Part shown: piece after piece, positions 33,126-42,051 of the stretch | Numbering within the stretch: position 1 is the first letter of the stretch | How the letters are laid out: the number at the start of each line of letters is the position of its first letter | Origin: an uncultured Eubacteriales bacterium | Lineage (GTDB): Bacteria > Bacillota > Clostridia > Oscillospirales > Acutalibacteraceae | DNA: 64,000 bases | Direction: 5' to 3' | Assembly (NCBI GenBank): GCA_934436505.1 | Contig: CAKSAP010000002.1 | Location: 124,001-188,000, forward strand | The notes under the pieces: generated by a model | Database searches by the model: none | The model's input: the letters and a program-made list of their open reading frames with translations, nothing else | What the model was told of the DNA's origin: nothing | Made by a program: the position numbers and the translations under genes

Positions 33126-35513
33126 ATGCAAAAGGATTACATTTCACTTGAATTACCGAAAATACTTTCTCAGCTTGCAGACCTTACCGCTTGCGAGGAC
33201 GCAAGGGAGGAGGCGTTGGCGCTTACGCCGTCATACGATATTTTCGAGGCTTCAAGCTTACTTTCAAAGACCGAAGCGGCGCATATTTTAATTGCGAAAT
33301 TCGGAGCGCCCGGCTTCGGCGGCCTTATGAATATTGACAACTCACTCCGTCGTGCACAGGCAGGCGGCGTGCTTAATATGCGTGAATTACTTGATATTTC
33401 ACAGGTGCTCAGGGTTATAAGAGGCATACTTTCCTGGCACGATAAGTCGGCAGGTATGAGCACGGCGCTTGACGATTTGTTCAATTCGCTTTATCCGAAC
33501 AAATTTCTTGAGGATATGATAAACAATGCGATTATCTCCGAAAGTGAGATGTCGGATAACGCTTCGACAGAGCTTAAAACCATACGCAGAAAAATGCGTG
33601 CGCAAGAGTCGAGGATAAGAGAACAGCTTGATAAAATGCTGCGTTCTCCCGTTTACCGAAACAGCTTGCAGGATGCTATCGTAACACAGCGAAACGGCAG
33701 ATTTGTCGTTCCCGTAAAAAGTGAGCATCGCTCACAGGTTGCAGGTATGGTGCACGACACCTCCTCAAGCGGCGCAACGGTGTTTATCGAGCCTGCCGCA
33801 GTAGTTGAGGCAAACAATGAAATCAAGGTTTTGCAGAGCAAGGAAAGGGATGAAATCGACAGGATTTTATCAGAACTTTCCGTTGCGGCTTCGGAATTTG
33901 CGGACAGCATACTTTTAAGCTATAAGAGTGCGGTCGAGCTCAATTTGATTTTTTCAAAGGCGCAGTTGGGTTATAAAATGAAAGCCACAAAGCCGATAAT
34001 AAACGACGAGGGCATAATCGAATTGAAAAAAGCACGTCATCCGCTTCTCAATCCGCAAAAGGTTGTCCCCGTTGACATCAGACTCGGCGAGGACTTTGAC
34101 TCGCTTGTTATTACAGGACCCAACACGGGCGGTAAAACGGTTTCGATTAAAACGCTCGGACTTTTAACGCTTATGGCACAGTGCGGACTTTATATTCCTG
34201 CAAACGACAATTCACGTCTTTGCATTTTCAAAAATATTCTTTGCGATATCGGCGAGGAGCAGAGTATTGAGCAGTCGCTTTCCACATTCTCTGCGCATAT
34301 GACAAAAATCGTATCGATAACCGAAATTGCCGACGAATCATCGCTTATTTTGATAGATGAGCTCGGCGCAGGCACAGACCCCGTTGAGGGTGCGGCACTT
34401 GCCGTTTCGGTGCTTGAATATCTTCGCAGAAAAGGTGCGAAAATTGCCGCTACAACCCACTATTCCGAGCTTAAAGAATACGCTTTGAGAACAGATAGGG
34501 TCGAAAACGCTTCCTGTGAATTTGACGTTGAAACGTTAAGTCCTACATATAAGCTTTTAATCGGCGTACCGGGTCGCTCAAATGCTTTTGCGATTTCACG
34601 GCATTTGAACCTTAACGATGAAATAATCGAAGCGGCTCAGGCACTTATTTCAGAGGAAAACACACGCTTTGAGGATGTTGTTGACAGCCTTGAAAAAACA
34701 AGGCTTCAAATGGAGGATGAGCGTCGCAAAACAGAGGAGCTTAAAGCTCAAATCGATAAAATGAAGGACTCTGTTCAGCAAAAGCTTGACGAGGCGCAGA
34801 AAAAGAGCGATAAGGAAATCGAAAGAGCGCAGAACGAGGCAAAACGGATTGTCGAAAATGCAAAGCGTGCCGCAAATTCTCTTATGCTTGAAATTGATAT
34901 GCTTCGCAAGCAGCAGGCTAAGGAGAAAAACGCCGCCGAGATGGCAAGAAAGGCAAAGGCTGCCATGAAGCAGCACCTTAACGCTATCGACGATTTGACG
35001 AGCGAGACCTATTATGACGATGACGACGGCGATTATAAGCTCCCGAGACCGTTGAAGGTCGGCGATAATGTCCGCATAACCACTCTCGGCACGGACGGAA
35101 CGGTTGTCAGCGTTGCAGACTCAAAGGGAAATGTTGAGGTTCAGGCAGGCATAATCAAAACAAAGGTTCCCGAGGATACGCTAAGGCTTTTAGGCGAGAA
35201 AAAGAAAAACACCGAGCAGTCGAAACGCCGTACCGTCAGAACGACCGATACCGAGCTTAAAACTCAGAGCGCAAAAACGAGCGTTGATTTAAGAGGTATG
35301 GACAGGGAAGAGGCTATTATGGAGCTTGACCGCTTTATTGACAGCATTTTGCGTTCGGGGCTCAATGAATTTACCGTAATTCACGGCAAGGGCACGGGAA
35401 CGCTTCGAAAGGCTGTTCAAGCTCATTTGAGGAAGCATCCTAATATCAGAACCTATCGCACGGGTGTTTACGGCGAGGGCGAAGAGGGCGTTACGATAGC
35501 AGAATTGAAATAA
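33126..35513 (+). CDS. mutS2: MutS2 ATPase/endonuclease
   Basis: 795 residues, full length. Walker A TGPNTGGKTVS near 335-345, LIDELGAGTDPVEGAAL near 413, a long coiled coil (about 510-640), a KOW-like segment, and a C-terminal Smr domain with VDLRGMDREEA and HGKGTGTLR. MutS2 acts on stalled, collided ribosomes and branched DNA. It follows recO without a gap. Confidence 0.95.
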   Translation: MQKDYISLELPKILSQLADLTACEDAREEALALTPSYDIFEASSLLSKTEAAHILIAKFGAPGFGGLMNIDNSLRRAQAGGVLNMRELLDISQVLRVIRGILSWHDKSAGMSTALDDLFNSLYPNKFLEDMINNAIISESEMSDNASTELKTIRRKMRAQESRIREQLDKMLRSPVYRNSLQDAIVTQRNGRFVVPVKSEHRSQVAGMVHDTSSSGATVFIEPAAVVEANNEIKVLQSKERDEIDRILSELSVAASEFADSILLSYKSAVELNLIFSKAQLGYKMKATKPIINDEGIIELKKARHPLLNPQKVVPVDIRLGEDFDSLVITGPNTGGKTVSIKTLGLLTLMAQCGLYIPANDNSRLCIFKNILCDIGEEQSIEQSLSTFSAHMTKIVSITEIADESSLILIDELGAGTDPVEGAALAVSVLEYLRRKGAKIAATTHYSELKEYALRTDRVENASCEFDVETLSPTYKLLIGVPGRSNAFAISRHLNLNDEIIEAAQALISEENTRFEDVVDSLEKTRLQMEDERRKTEELKAQIDKMKDSVQQKLDEAQKKSDKEIERAQNEAKRIVENAKRAANSLMLEIDMLRKQQAKEKNAAEMARKAKAAMKQHLNAIDDLTSETYYDDDDGDYKLPRPLKVGDNVRITTLGTDGTVVSVADSKGNVEVQAGIIKTKVPEDTLRLLGEKKKNTEQSKRRTVRTTDTELKTQSAKTSVDLRGMDREEAIMELDRFIDSILRSGLNEFTVIHGKGTGTLRKAVQAHLRKHPNIRTYRTGVYGEGEEGVTIAELK

Positions 35514-35516
35514 CGC

Positions 35517-35544
35517 TTGCAAATATCGGCGTTTGTGTTAAAAT
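35517..35544 (+). promoter_or_regulatory. Promoter of the lipoprotein gene
   Basis: TTGCAA (35517-35522), 16 bp, TAAAAT (35539-35544), 30 nt before the start codon at 35574. Confidence 0.5.
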
Positions 35545-35573
35545 AAGCTTAGATTTATATTGGAGGAAATGCT

Positions 35574-35981
35574 ATGAAGAAATCTATTATTGCCGTTGCG
35601 CTTGCACTTGTTGCTATGGCAACGCTTATGACAGCTTGTAAAAAGAACGAGGATTTTAAGGAAAAGCCCAATACCGATAATAAGGTTGAGTATTCGACGG
35701 ACGAAAACGGAGATTTGTTTATTACAAATGTTAACGGCGAAAAAATACCCGTAACGACCGACAAGGACGGCTATGCGGAGATGTATGAGGACCTTGTTAC
35801 AAAGACTGCCGCACAGGTAGCAAAGGACAAAGAAAAGGCAGAAGCAGAGACTGCTGCGCCCGCACCTGCTACCGAGCCTGAAACAACCGCAAAAAAGACA
35901 GAGGATCAGACAAAGAAGGTTGTTGTCGGAAATGACGACTTAAACAACGGCTCGCATGATGCGGTTATCGATTGGAGATAA
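35574..35981 (+). CDS. Small predicted lipoprotein
   Basis: 135 residues, TTGGAGG site. A type-II signal peptide (1-21) ends in the lipobox LMTAC, so Cys22 would be lipidated. The mature part has a YSTDENGDLFITNVNGEKIPVTTDKDGY segment seen in small clostridial lipoproteins, then an Ala/Pro/Thr/Lys-rich linker (85-120). No enzyme domain. Single-gene unit between mutS2 and the SRP operon. Confidence 0.75.
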   Translation: MKKSIIAVALALVAMATLMTACKKNEDFKEKPNTDNKVEYSTDENGDLFITNVNGEKIPVTTDKDGYAEMYEDLVTKTAAQVAKDKEKAEAETAAPAPATEPETTAKKTEDQTKKVVVGNDDLNNGSHDAVIDWR

Positions 35982-35988
35982 ATTTCTC

Positions 35989-36051
35989 TTGACAAATTGA
36001 TATTTATTTAGTATAATAGCACCCTGTAAAGTAAATGGACTTTACAGGGTG
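35989..36051 (+). promoter_or_regulatory. Promoter and 13-bp inverted repeat before ylxM-ffh
   Basis: TTGACA (35989-35994), 17 bp, TATAAT (36012-36017). Directly behind the -10 lies a perfect 13-bp inverted repeat, CACCCTGTAAAGT (36020-36032) and ACTTTACAGGGTG (36039-36051), spacer 6. It covers the expected start of transcription. It may be an operator for a dimeric repressor or a 5' hairpin that stabilises the mRNA. Confidence 0.75.
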
Positions 36052-36088
36052 TTGTTGCGAATTATACATTCGGAAGAGGGCATTTTTA

Positions 36089-36451
36089 ATGGCTAATAAC
36101 GTTGAAATAACAATTTTATATGATTTTTACGGCGACGTTCTTACCGAAAAGCAGAGGGATTTTCTCAATTATTACTATAATGACGACCTTTCGCTTTCCG
36201 AAATTGCCGAGAATGAGGGTATTACCCGTCAAGGCGTAAGGGATGCTATTAAGCGTGCCGAGGCTCAGCTTTACGAGATGGAAGAAAAGCTTGGCTTTGC
36301 TGCTAAGTTTGAGCGTATTACGGAGTGTATGAACGGTATAATCGACTGCGCCGAAAAGATAAATGTTTACAATCTCGAACACGACCTGTCAAGAGAGGTC
36401 AACGAAACCGTTGTTAAAATCAAATCTCTGGCATTGTCCGTGGTTGAATAA
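36089..36451 (+). CDS. ylxM: SRP-associated HTH protein YlxM
   Basis: 120 residues from ATG 36089, SD GAAGAGGG. The fold is a sigma-region-4-like HTH: LTEKQRDFLNYYYNDDLSLSEIAENEGITRQGVRDAIKRAE, as in YlxM/p13. It is always coupled with ffh and is thought to modulate the signal recognition particle. ffh starts 11 nt later. Confidence 0.9.
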   Translation: MANNVEITILYDFYGDVLTEKQRDFLNYYYNDDLSLSEIAENEGITRQGVRDAIKRAEAQLYEMEEKLGFAAKFERITECMNGIIDCAEKINVYNLEHDLSREVNETVVKIKSLALSVVE

Positions 36452-36462
36452 GAGGTATTGAA

Positions 36463-37821
36463 ATGGCATTTGAAAGTTTATCGGATAAACTCGAATCCGC
36501 ATTCGGACGGCTTCGCAGTAAGGGAAGTCTTAACGAATCGGACGTTAAAGAGGCTATGCGTGAGGTTCGTCTTGCTTTGCTTGAGGCGGACGTTAACTAT
36601 AAGGTAGCAAAGGACTTTACTCAAAGGGTAACCGAAAGGGCTATCGGCTCGCAGGTTATGGAAAGCCTTACTCCTGCCCAAATGGTAATTAAAATTGTAA
36701 ACGAAGAGCTTACCGACCTTATGGGCGGTACACAGACAAGGCTTGCCTATGCTTCTCATCCGCCTACAATCGTTATGATGTGCGGCTTGCAGGGCTCAGG
36801 TAAAACAACGCACTGTGCAAAGATAGCTCTCAAGCTTAAAAAGGAAAATCACAGACCGTTGCTTGTAGCCTGCGACGTTTACCGTCCGGCTGCCGTTAAA
36901 CAGCTTCAGGTTGTCGGCGAGCAGGTCGGAGTTCCCGTGTTTGAAAAGGGACAGGGCGATCCCGTTGAGATTTCAAAGCAGGCTGTGGCTCTCGCTAAGG
37001 ATCAGGGCTATGACTATGTTATTATAGATACCGCAGGTCGCTTGCATATTGACCGTGAGCTTATGGAGGAATTGCAGAACGTTAAGGCTGCCGTTCATCC
37101 TCACGAGATTTTGCTTGTTGTTGACGCAATGACGGGTCAGGACGCAGTTACCGTCGCAAGTACCTTTGACGAGGCGCTCGGAATTGACGGTATGGTGCTT
37201 ACCAAGATGGACGGCGACACAAGAGGCGGTGCGGCTCTTTCGGCAAGAGCTGTTACGGGTAAGCCGATTAAATTTGTCGGTATGGGCGAAAAGCTTGATG
37301 AGCTTGATTATTTCTATCCCGACAGAATGGCTTCGAGAATACTCGGTATGGGCGACGTGCTTTCGCTTATCGAAAAGGCTGAAACGGCACTTGACGAAAA
37401 GAAGGCGGCGGAGCTTGAAGCTAAAATCCGCAAAAACAAGTTTGACCTCAACGATTTGCTCGACCAAATGCAGCAGGTTAAGAAAATGGGCTCTATGAAG
37501 GACATTCTCTCAATGCTGCCGGGCGTCGGAAGCAAGCTCAAAAACGTCGATATAGACGACGGTCAGCTTGACAGAATACAGGCAATTATTTTCTCAATGA
37601 CTCCCAAGGAGCGTGCAAATCCCGACATTATTAACCCGTCGAGGAAAAGGAGAATTGCGGCAGGCTGCGGTATGCAGGTTGAGGACGTCAACAGACTTCT
37701 CTCACAGTACCGTCAGATGCAGAAGATGATGAAGCAGTTCAACTCAAAGGGCATGAGAAAGAAGCTTTCGAGAATGAATTTCGGAGGCGGACAGGGCGGC
37801 TTTGGCGGCTTCCCGATGTAA
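36463..37821 (+). CDS. ffh: Signal recognition particle GTPase Ffh
   Basis: 452 residues. N domain 1-90, GTPase with GLQGSGKTTHCAK near 108, DVYRPAA near 138, DTAGR near 190 and TKMDGD near 247, then a methionine-rich M domain from 300 and a Gly-rich end. It binds the 4.5S RNA and signal sequences of membrane proteins. Confidence 0.96.
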   Translation: MAFESLSDKLESAFGRLRSKGSLNESDVKEAMREVRLALLEADVNYKVAKDFTQRVTERAIGSQVMESLTPAQMVIKIVNEELTDLMGGTQTRLAYASHPPTIVMMCGLQGSGKTTHCAKIALKLKKENHRPLLVACDVYRPAAVKQLQVVGEQVGVPVFEKGQGDPVEISKQAVALAKDQGYDYVIIDTAGRLHIDRELMEELQNVKAAVHPHEILLVVDAMTGQDAVTVASTFDEALGIDGMVLTKMDGDTRGGAALSARAVTGKPIKFVGMGEKLDELDYFYPDRMASRILGMGDVLSLIEKAETALDEKKAAELEAKIRKNKFDLNDLLDQMQQVKKMGSMKDILSMLPGVGSKLKNVDIDDGQLDRIQAIIFSMTPKERANPDIINPSRKRRIAAGCGMQVEDVNRLLSQYRQMQKMMKQFNSKGMRKKLSRMNFGGGQGGFGGFPM

Positions 37822-37894
37822 ACTTATCAACTAAGCACTTTAATTTAAGTGGTTGGCATAAAATTATTTATAATATATTTTGGAGGAAAACAAA

Positions 37895-38140
37895 ATGGCA
37901 GTAAAAATCAGACTTCGCAGAATGGGCGCAAAGAAGGCTCCCTTCTACCGTGTAATCGTAGCAGATTCAAGAGCACCCCGTGACGGTAAGTGCATCGAGG
38001 AAATCGGTACATTTGACCCCATGAAGACTCCTGCAATCGTTAATATCGACGCAGAGAAGGCTCAGCAGTGGATTAAGAATGGCGCTCAGCCCACAGATAC
38101 TGTTAAGGCTTTGCTTAAGCAGAACGGCATTATTAAATAA
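37895..38140 (+). CDS. rpsP: 30S ribosomal protein S16
   Basis: 81 residues with the S16 signature MAVKIRLRRMGAKKAPFYRVIVADSR and GTFDPM. TTGGAGGAAAA site upstream. First gene of rpsP-khpA-rimM-trmD. Confidence 0.97.
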   Translation: MAVKIRLRRMGAKKAPFYRVIVADSRAPRDGKCIEEIGTFDPMKTPAIVNIDAEKAQQWIKNGAQPTDTVKALLKQNGIIK

Positions 38141-38158
38141 TCAAGGGGGATCTTTTAG

Positions 38159-38392
38159 ATGAAAGAACTTCTTGAAATTATTGCAAGAGGTCTTGTTGAA
38201 AATCCCGATAAGGTCAGCGTTACGGTTGACGAGCCCAACGAGAGAGGTATCATTGTATATCATCTCCACGTTGACGAAAGCGAAATGGGCAGAGTTATCG
38301 GTAAGCAGGGCAGAATTGCAAAGGCAATCAGAACCGTTGTTAAGGCACGTGCCGTTAAGGACGGGGAAAAAGTTCAAATTGATATTGACTGA
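38159..38392 (+). CDS. khpA: KH-domain RNA-binding protein KhpA
   Basis: 77 residues, one KH domain with GRVIGKQGRIAKAIRTVVKA near 42-61. KhpA (YlqC) forms a dimer or pairs with KhpB and binds RNA. SD AAGGGGGA. Confidence 0.92.
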   Translation: MKELLEIIARGLVENPDKVSVTVDEPNERGIIVYHLHVDESEMGRVIGKQGRIAKAIRTVVKARAVKDGEKVQIDID

Positions 38393-38399
38393 TTAAGAG

Positions 38400-38418
38400 G
38401 GGGTACATTATGTACCCC
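38400..38418 (+). other. Perfect 8-bp hairpin between khpA and rimM
   Basis: GGGGTACA (38400-38407) pairs with TGTACCCC (38411-38418), loop 3 nt, followed by TTAGCTTTT. It could be a weak terminator, a processing site or a control hairpin close to the rimM site. Confidence 0.5.
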
Positions 38419-38438
38419 TTAGCTTTTATGGGGGAAAT

Positions 38439-38969
38439 ATGCTTAAACCTTATCTTGAGCTCGGGCAGATAGTCGGCACTCACGGTGTAAAGGGCGAAGT
38501 TCGTCTTAATCCGTGGTGCGATGCGCCGCAGTTTATCAAAAAATTCAAAACGGTATATTTTGACGAAAACGGAAATGAAAAAATCGCTGTGAAGTCGGCT
38601 CGTCCTCACGGCAACATTGTCATACTCTCGCTTGACGGGGTTGACACTATGGAAAAGGCGCAGTCGCTTCGCAATAAGGTCTTGTATATGAAGCGTGAAG
38701 ATGCGAATTTGCCCGAAAACACTTGGTTTATTGAGGATTTAATAGGCTGTGAGGTCAGACAGACGGGCACCGATAAGGTTTACGGCAAAATTTCCGATAT
38801 TCAGAAATATCCTGCAAATGACGTCTGGACGGTTAAGTCGGATGACGGCAAGGAAACCCTCATTCCTGCAATCAAAAGCGTGGTTATAAGCACGGATGTA
38901 GAAGCAGGCTTCGTTGAGATTGACGCTATAAAAGGACTTTTTGATGACGGGGAGAGCGTTGAAAAATGA
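38439..38969 (+). CDS. rimM: 16S rRNA processing protein RimM
   Basis: 176 residues. N-terminal beta barrel beginning LELGQIVGTHGVKGEVRL and C-terminal PRC barrel with WFIEDLIGCEV and LIPAIKSVV. RimM helps maturation of the 30S head. It overlaps trmD by 4 nt. Confidence 0.95.
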   Translation: MLKPYLELGQIVGTHGVKGEVRLNPWCDAPQFIKKFKTVYFDENGNEKIAVKSARPHGNIVILSLDGVDTMEKAQSLRNKVLYMKREDANLPENTWFIEDLIGCEVRQTGTDKVYGKISDIQKYPANDVWTVKSDDGKETLIPAIKSVVISTDVEAGFVEIDAIKGLFDDGESVEK

Positions 38970-39700
38970 AAATAACAATAATGACTCTTTTCCCCGAAAT
39001 GTGCAATGCAGTGCTTGACGAGAGCATAATCGGCAGGGCGAGGAAAAGCGGAATAATCGAAATTGACACTGTAAATATCAGAGATTTCACACACGATAAG
39101 CACAACAGAGTGGACGACGCACCGTACGGCGGCGGAATGGGTATGCTTATGCAAACTCAGCCTATCTATGACTGCTTCGCTTCGCTTTGCTCCGAGGACG
39201 GCGAAAAGCCGCACCTTATTTATATGTCGGCACAGGGCAAAACGCTCACTCAAAAGCGTGTTAAGGAGCTTTCGCAGCTTCCGAATATCGCAATTCTGTG
39301 CGGTCATTATGAGGGCGTTGACGAGCGTATAATCGAGGAGATAGTTGACGAGGAAATCTCGATAGGGGACTATGTTTTGACGGGCGGAGAGCTTCCTGCG
39401 CTCATTCTTTCGGACAGTATCGCAAGGATGATTGACGGAGTTTTGCCGAACGACGAGGCAAAGGAATTGGAAAGTCATTACAGCGGACTTTTGGAATATC
39501 CGCAATATACACGTCCTCCCGAGTGGCACGGCAGGAAGGTGCCCGATATACTTTTGTCGGGACACCACGGAAATATCGATAAATGGCGCAGAGAAAAATC
39601 CCTTGAACGCACATTGGAACGCAGACCGGATATGCTTAAAAGTGCCGAGCTTACAAAAAAAGACAGGGAATACCTTGCCAAATTAAAAGAGAATAAATAA
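38966..39700 (+). CDS. trmD: tRNA (guanine-N1)-methyltransferase TrmD
   Basis: 244 residues. SPOUT knot: MTLFPEM start, PYGGGMGMLMQ near 52, ILCGHYEGVDERI near 110 and SIGDYVLTGGELPALI near 132. It methylates G37 of tRNA. rplS, often next, is absent here. Confidence 0.95.
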   Translation: MKITIMTLFPEMCNAVLDESIIGRARKSGIIEIDTVNIRDFTHDKHNRVDDAPYGGGMGMLMQTQPIYDCFASLCSEDGEKPHLIYMSAQGKTLTQKRVKELSQLPNIAILCGHYEGVDERIIEEIVDEEISIGDYVLTGGELPALILSDSIARMIDGVLPNDEAKELESHYSGLLEYPQYTRPPEWHGRKVPDILLSGHHGNIDKWRREKSLERTLERRPDMLKSAELTKKDREYLAKLKENK

Positions 39701-39703
39701 TAA

Positions 39704-39979
39704 GGCTGAGTGTTTATAAGGCAGTTTTGCTTCAAAACAACATTTTTTCGCACAATAATTCGTTAACCCCCACAGATATGCGTTAGCATTATCTGCGGGG
39801 TTTGCCTTTTCTTGCATCAAAAATATATTATTTTGAAGTGCGTTGCAGTTTCGTAGCTATAAAAATCTTTTATGCCGAAGCCGAGAAATGAAGCAAGGCT
39901 GTCGCCTTGCGAGGCTTTTTGGCAAAAGCATAATGTGTTTTTATGTGAGAAACCAATACTTCCTTATGAACACTCAGCC
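39704..39979. repeat. 276-bp noncoding element with 17-bp terminal inverted repeats
   Basis: GGCTGAGTGTTTATAAG (39704-39720) is repeated inverted at 39963-39979 with one mismatch. Inside are the trmD terminator (39764-39802) and a branched hairpin near 39871-39932 (GCAAGG-ctgtcg-CCTTGC within a longer GCCGAAGCC/GGCTTTTTGGC arm). No gene on either strand. It could be a MITE-like sequence or a structured RNA. Confidence 0.5.
39764..39802 (+). terminator. Terminator after trmD
   Basis: AACCCC-x2-CAGATA pairs with TATCTG-c-GGGGTT, with an inner TGC/GCA extension and a T-rich end (TTTGCCTTTT). Confidence 0.8.
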
Positions 39980-39985
39980 AAATTG

Positions 39986-40022
39986 CACCTCAATCGGTTT
40001 TGTACTGTTTTGAGGTGCTTTT
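39986..40022 (+). terminator. Second terminator in the trmD-uxuA gap
   Basis: GCACCTCAA pairs with TTGAGGTGC, followed by TTTTAA. It would end any transcript arising from the inverted-repeat element and insulate the hexuronate promoter. Confidence 0.75.
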
Positions 40023-40048
40023 AATTTGTAAAAATATCATATTTTTTA

Positions 40049-40077
40049 TTGCCAATAATAATACTACGTGATAAAAT
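40049..40077 (+). promoter_or_regulatory. Promoter of the hexuronate operon
   Basis: TTGCCA (40049-40054), 17 bp, TAAAAT (40072-40077), 28 bp before uxuA. No clear operator dyad is seen around it. Confidence 0.55.
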
Positions 40078-40105
40078 AAAAGTGTATGTATAGGAGGTTG
40101 AAGCT

Positions 40106-41176
40106 ATGCAAATGACTTTTCGTTGGTTCGGTTCCGAAAAGGACACCGTAACCCTTGAACAAATTAAGCAAATCCCGAATGTTGTCGGCGTTGTTCCTGC
40201 TTTGCACAATTTACCTGCGGGCGAAGCGTGGGAGCTTGACGACATAATGAAAATGAAATCAGAAATTGAAAAAGCAGGGCTTACAATGGAATGTATCGAG
40301 AGCGTAAACGTTCACGAGGACATTAAAATCGGCTTGCCTACAAGAGACAAATATATCGAAAACTATAAAACAAGCATCCGCAACCTTGCAAAAGCAGGCG
40401 TTAAGGTTATATGCTATAATTTTATGCCCGTTTTCGACTGGACAAGAACGGACCTTGCAATGAATATGGGCGACGGCGCAACCTGCCTTTCCTATGACGG
40501 AGTGCAGATTGAGGGTAAAAGCCCCGAGCAGATGTTCAAGGACATTGACGATAACTCAAACGGCTATGCAATGCCCGGCTGGGAAACGGAGAGAATGCCC
40601 GAAATCAAAGAGCTTTTTGAAAAGTATAAGGGTGTTACTTCGGATGACCTTTGGAACAATCTCAAATATTTTCTTGATGCAATTATGCCCGTGTGTGAGG
40701 AATGTGATGTCAAAATGGCTATCCACCCCGACGATCCGCCATGGGATATTTTCGGACTTCCGAGAATTATCAAGGACAGGGAGTCTCTTAAAAAGCTTTT
40801 GGAAATTGTACCGTCAAAGTATAACGGACTTACCTTCTGCACGGGCTCACTCGGCGCAAGCTCAAAAAATGACTTGCCCTCTATGATAAGAGAGTTCGGC
40901 GACAGAATATATTTTGCACATTTGCGTAATGTAAAGGTTGTAGACAAGCATTTCAACGAAACGGCGCACGAGAGCAATACGGGCTCGCTTGATATGTATG
41001 AAATCGTCAAGGCTTTACAGGACGTCGGCTTTGACGGATATATTCGCCCCGACCACGGCAGAATGATATGGGGAGAGGTTGCACGCCCCGGCTACGGCCT
41101 TTATGACAGAGCACTCGGCGTCGCTTATCTCAACGGACTTTGGGAAGCTGTAAAAAAGAGTAAGGAGAGAAACTGA
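40106..41176 (+). CDS. uxuA: Mannonate dehydratase UxuA
   Basis: 356 residues, SD TAGGAGG. MTFRWFG start, CYNFMPVFDWTRT near 112, MAIHPDDPPWDIFGLPRI near 212, HLRNVK near 270 and RPDHGRMIWGE near 310, all typical of UxuA. It converts D-mannonate to 2-keto-3-deoxygluconate. First gene of the glucuronate branch. Confidence 0.95.
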   Translation: MQMTFRWFGSEKDTVTLEQIKQIPNVVGVVPALHNLPAGEAWELDDIMKMKSEIEKAGLTMECIESVNVHEDIKIGLPTRDKYIENYKTSIRNLAKAGVKVICYNFMPVFDWTRTDLAMNMGDGATCLSYDGVQIEGKSPEQMFKDIDDNSNGYAMPGWETERMPEIKELFEKYKGVTSDDLWNNLKYFLDAIMPVCEECDVKMAIHPDDPPWDIFGLPRIIKDRESLKKLLEIVPSKYNGLTFCTGSLGASSKNDLPSMIREFGDRIYFAHLRNVKVVDKHFNETAHESNTGSLDMYEIVKALQDVGFDGYIRPDHGRMIWGEVARPGYGLYDRALGVAYLNGLWEAVKKSKERN

Positions 41177-41177
41177 T

Positions 41178-42026
41178 ATGACACACGAAAATCTTAATGG
41201 CAGAGTAGCGGTTGTTACAGGAGGCGGCGGAGTTCTTTGCGGCGATTTTGCAAAGGCACTTGCTCGTCAGGGCGTTAAAGTTGCCGTTCTCGACCTCAAC
41301 GAAGCGGCGGCTCAAAAAATTGCAGATGAAATAACCGAAAATGGCGGTACGGCAATAGCTGTCGGCTGTAATGTGCTCGAAAAAGAGAGTATGGAGAAGG
41401 CAAGGGAAATCGTAAACGAAAAGCTCGGAACCTGCGATATTCTGTTAAACGGCGCAGGCGGTAACAATCCTAAGGGTACAACCACAAAGGAAACGCTTGA
41501 AAAAATCGACCTTGTTGAGAAAAATAACGATGTCAAAACCTTCTTCGACCTTGACCCGCAGGGAATTTCATTTGTTTTCAATCTTAACTTCCTCGGAACT
41601 CTTATTCCGACTCAGGTGTTCGCACCCGATATGGCTAAAAAGGAAAATACATGTATTGTAATGATAACCTCAATGAACGCTTTCCGTCCGCTTACAAAAA
41701 TTCCTGCGTATTCGGCGGCAAAGGCGGCTGTTAAAAACTTTACCGAATTTATGGCAGTGCATTTTGCCGAAGTAGGTATCCGTGTAAATTCGATCGCACC
41801 TGGCTTTTTCTCGACAAATCAGAACAAGGCTTTGCTTTGGAATGAGGACGGAACACCCACGGCGAGAACAGGCAAAATACTTGCCGCAACTCCGATGAAA
41901 CGCTTCGGCGAGCCGCAGGAGCTTGAGGGCTCACTTCTTTTCCTCTGCGATGAGGCATATTCGAGCTTTATCACAGGAACGACGATAGCGGTTGACGGCG
42001 GCTTTAACGCATATTCGGGCGTTTGA
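41178..42026 (+). CDS. SDR-type D-mannonate oxidoreductase (fructuronate reductase)
   Basis: 282 residues. NAD motif VTGGGGVLCGDFA near 12-24, NGAGGN near 95, YSAAK catalytic pair near 178. It is the short-chain-dehydrogenase form of fructuronate reductase (KduD/UxuB-like) that makes D-mannonate for UxuA. Starts 1 nt after the uxuA stop. Confidence 0.85.
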   Translation: MTHENLNGRVAVVTGGGGVLCGDFAKALARQGVKVAVLDLNEAAAQKIADEITENGGTAIAVGCNVLEKESMEKAREIVNEKLGTCDILLNGAGGNNPKGTTTKETLEKIDLVEKNNDVKTFFDLDPQGISFVFNLNFLGTLIPTQVFAPDMAKKENTCIVMITSMNAFRPLTKIPAYSAAKAAVKNFTEFMAVHFAEVGIRVNSIAPGFFSTNQNKALLWNEDGTPTARTGKILAATPMKRFGEPQELEGSLLFLCDEAYSSFITGTTIAVDGGFNAYSGV

Positions 42027-42051
42027 TTTTTATTGAAAGGGCGGTTACGTT

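Noticed and set aside
39871..39932. GCAAGG/CCTTGC hairpin as a third REP of the RAYT
   Set aside because: No GTAG foot and a different stem; kept only as part of the inverted-repeat element.
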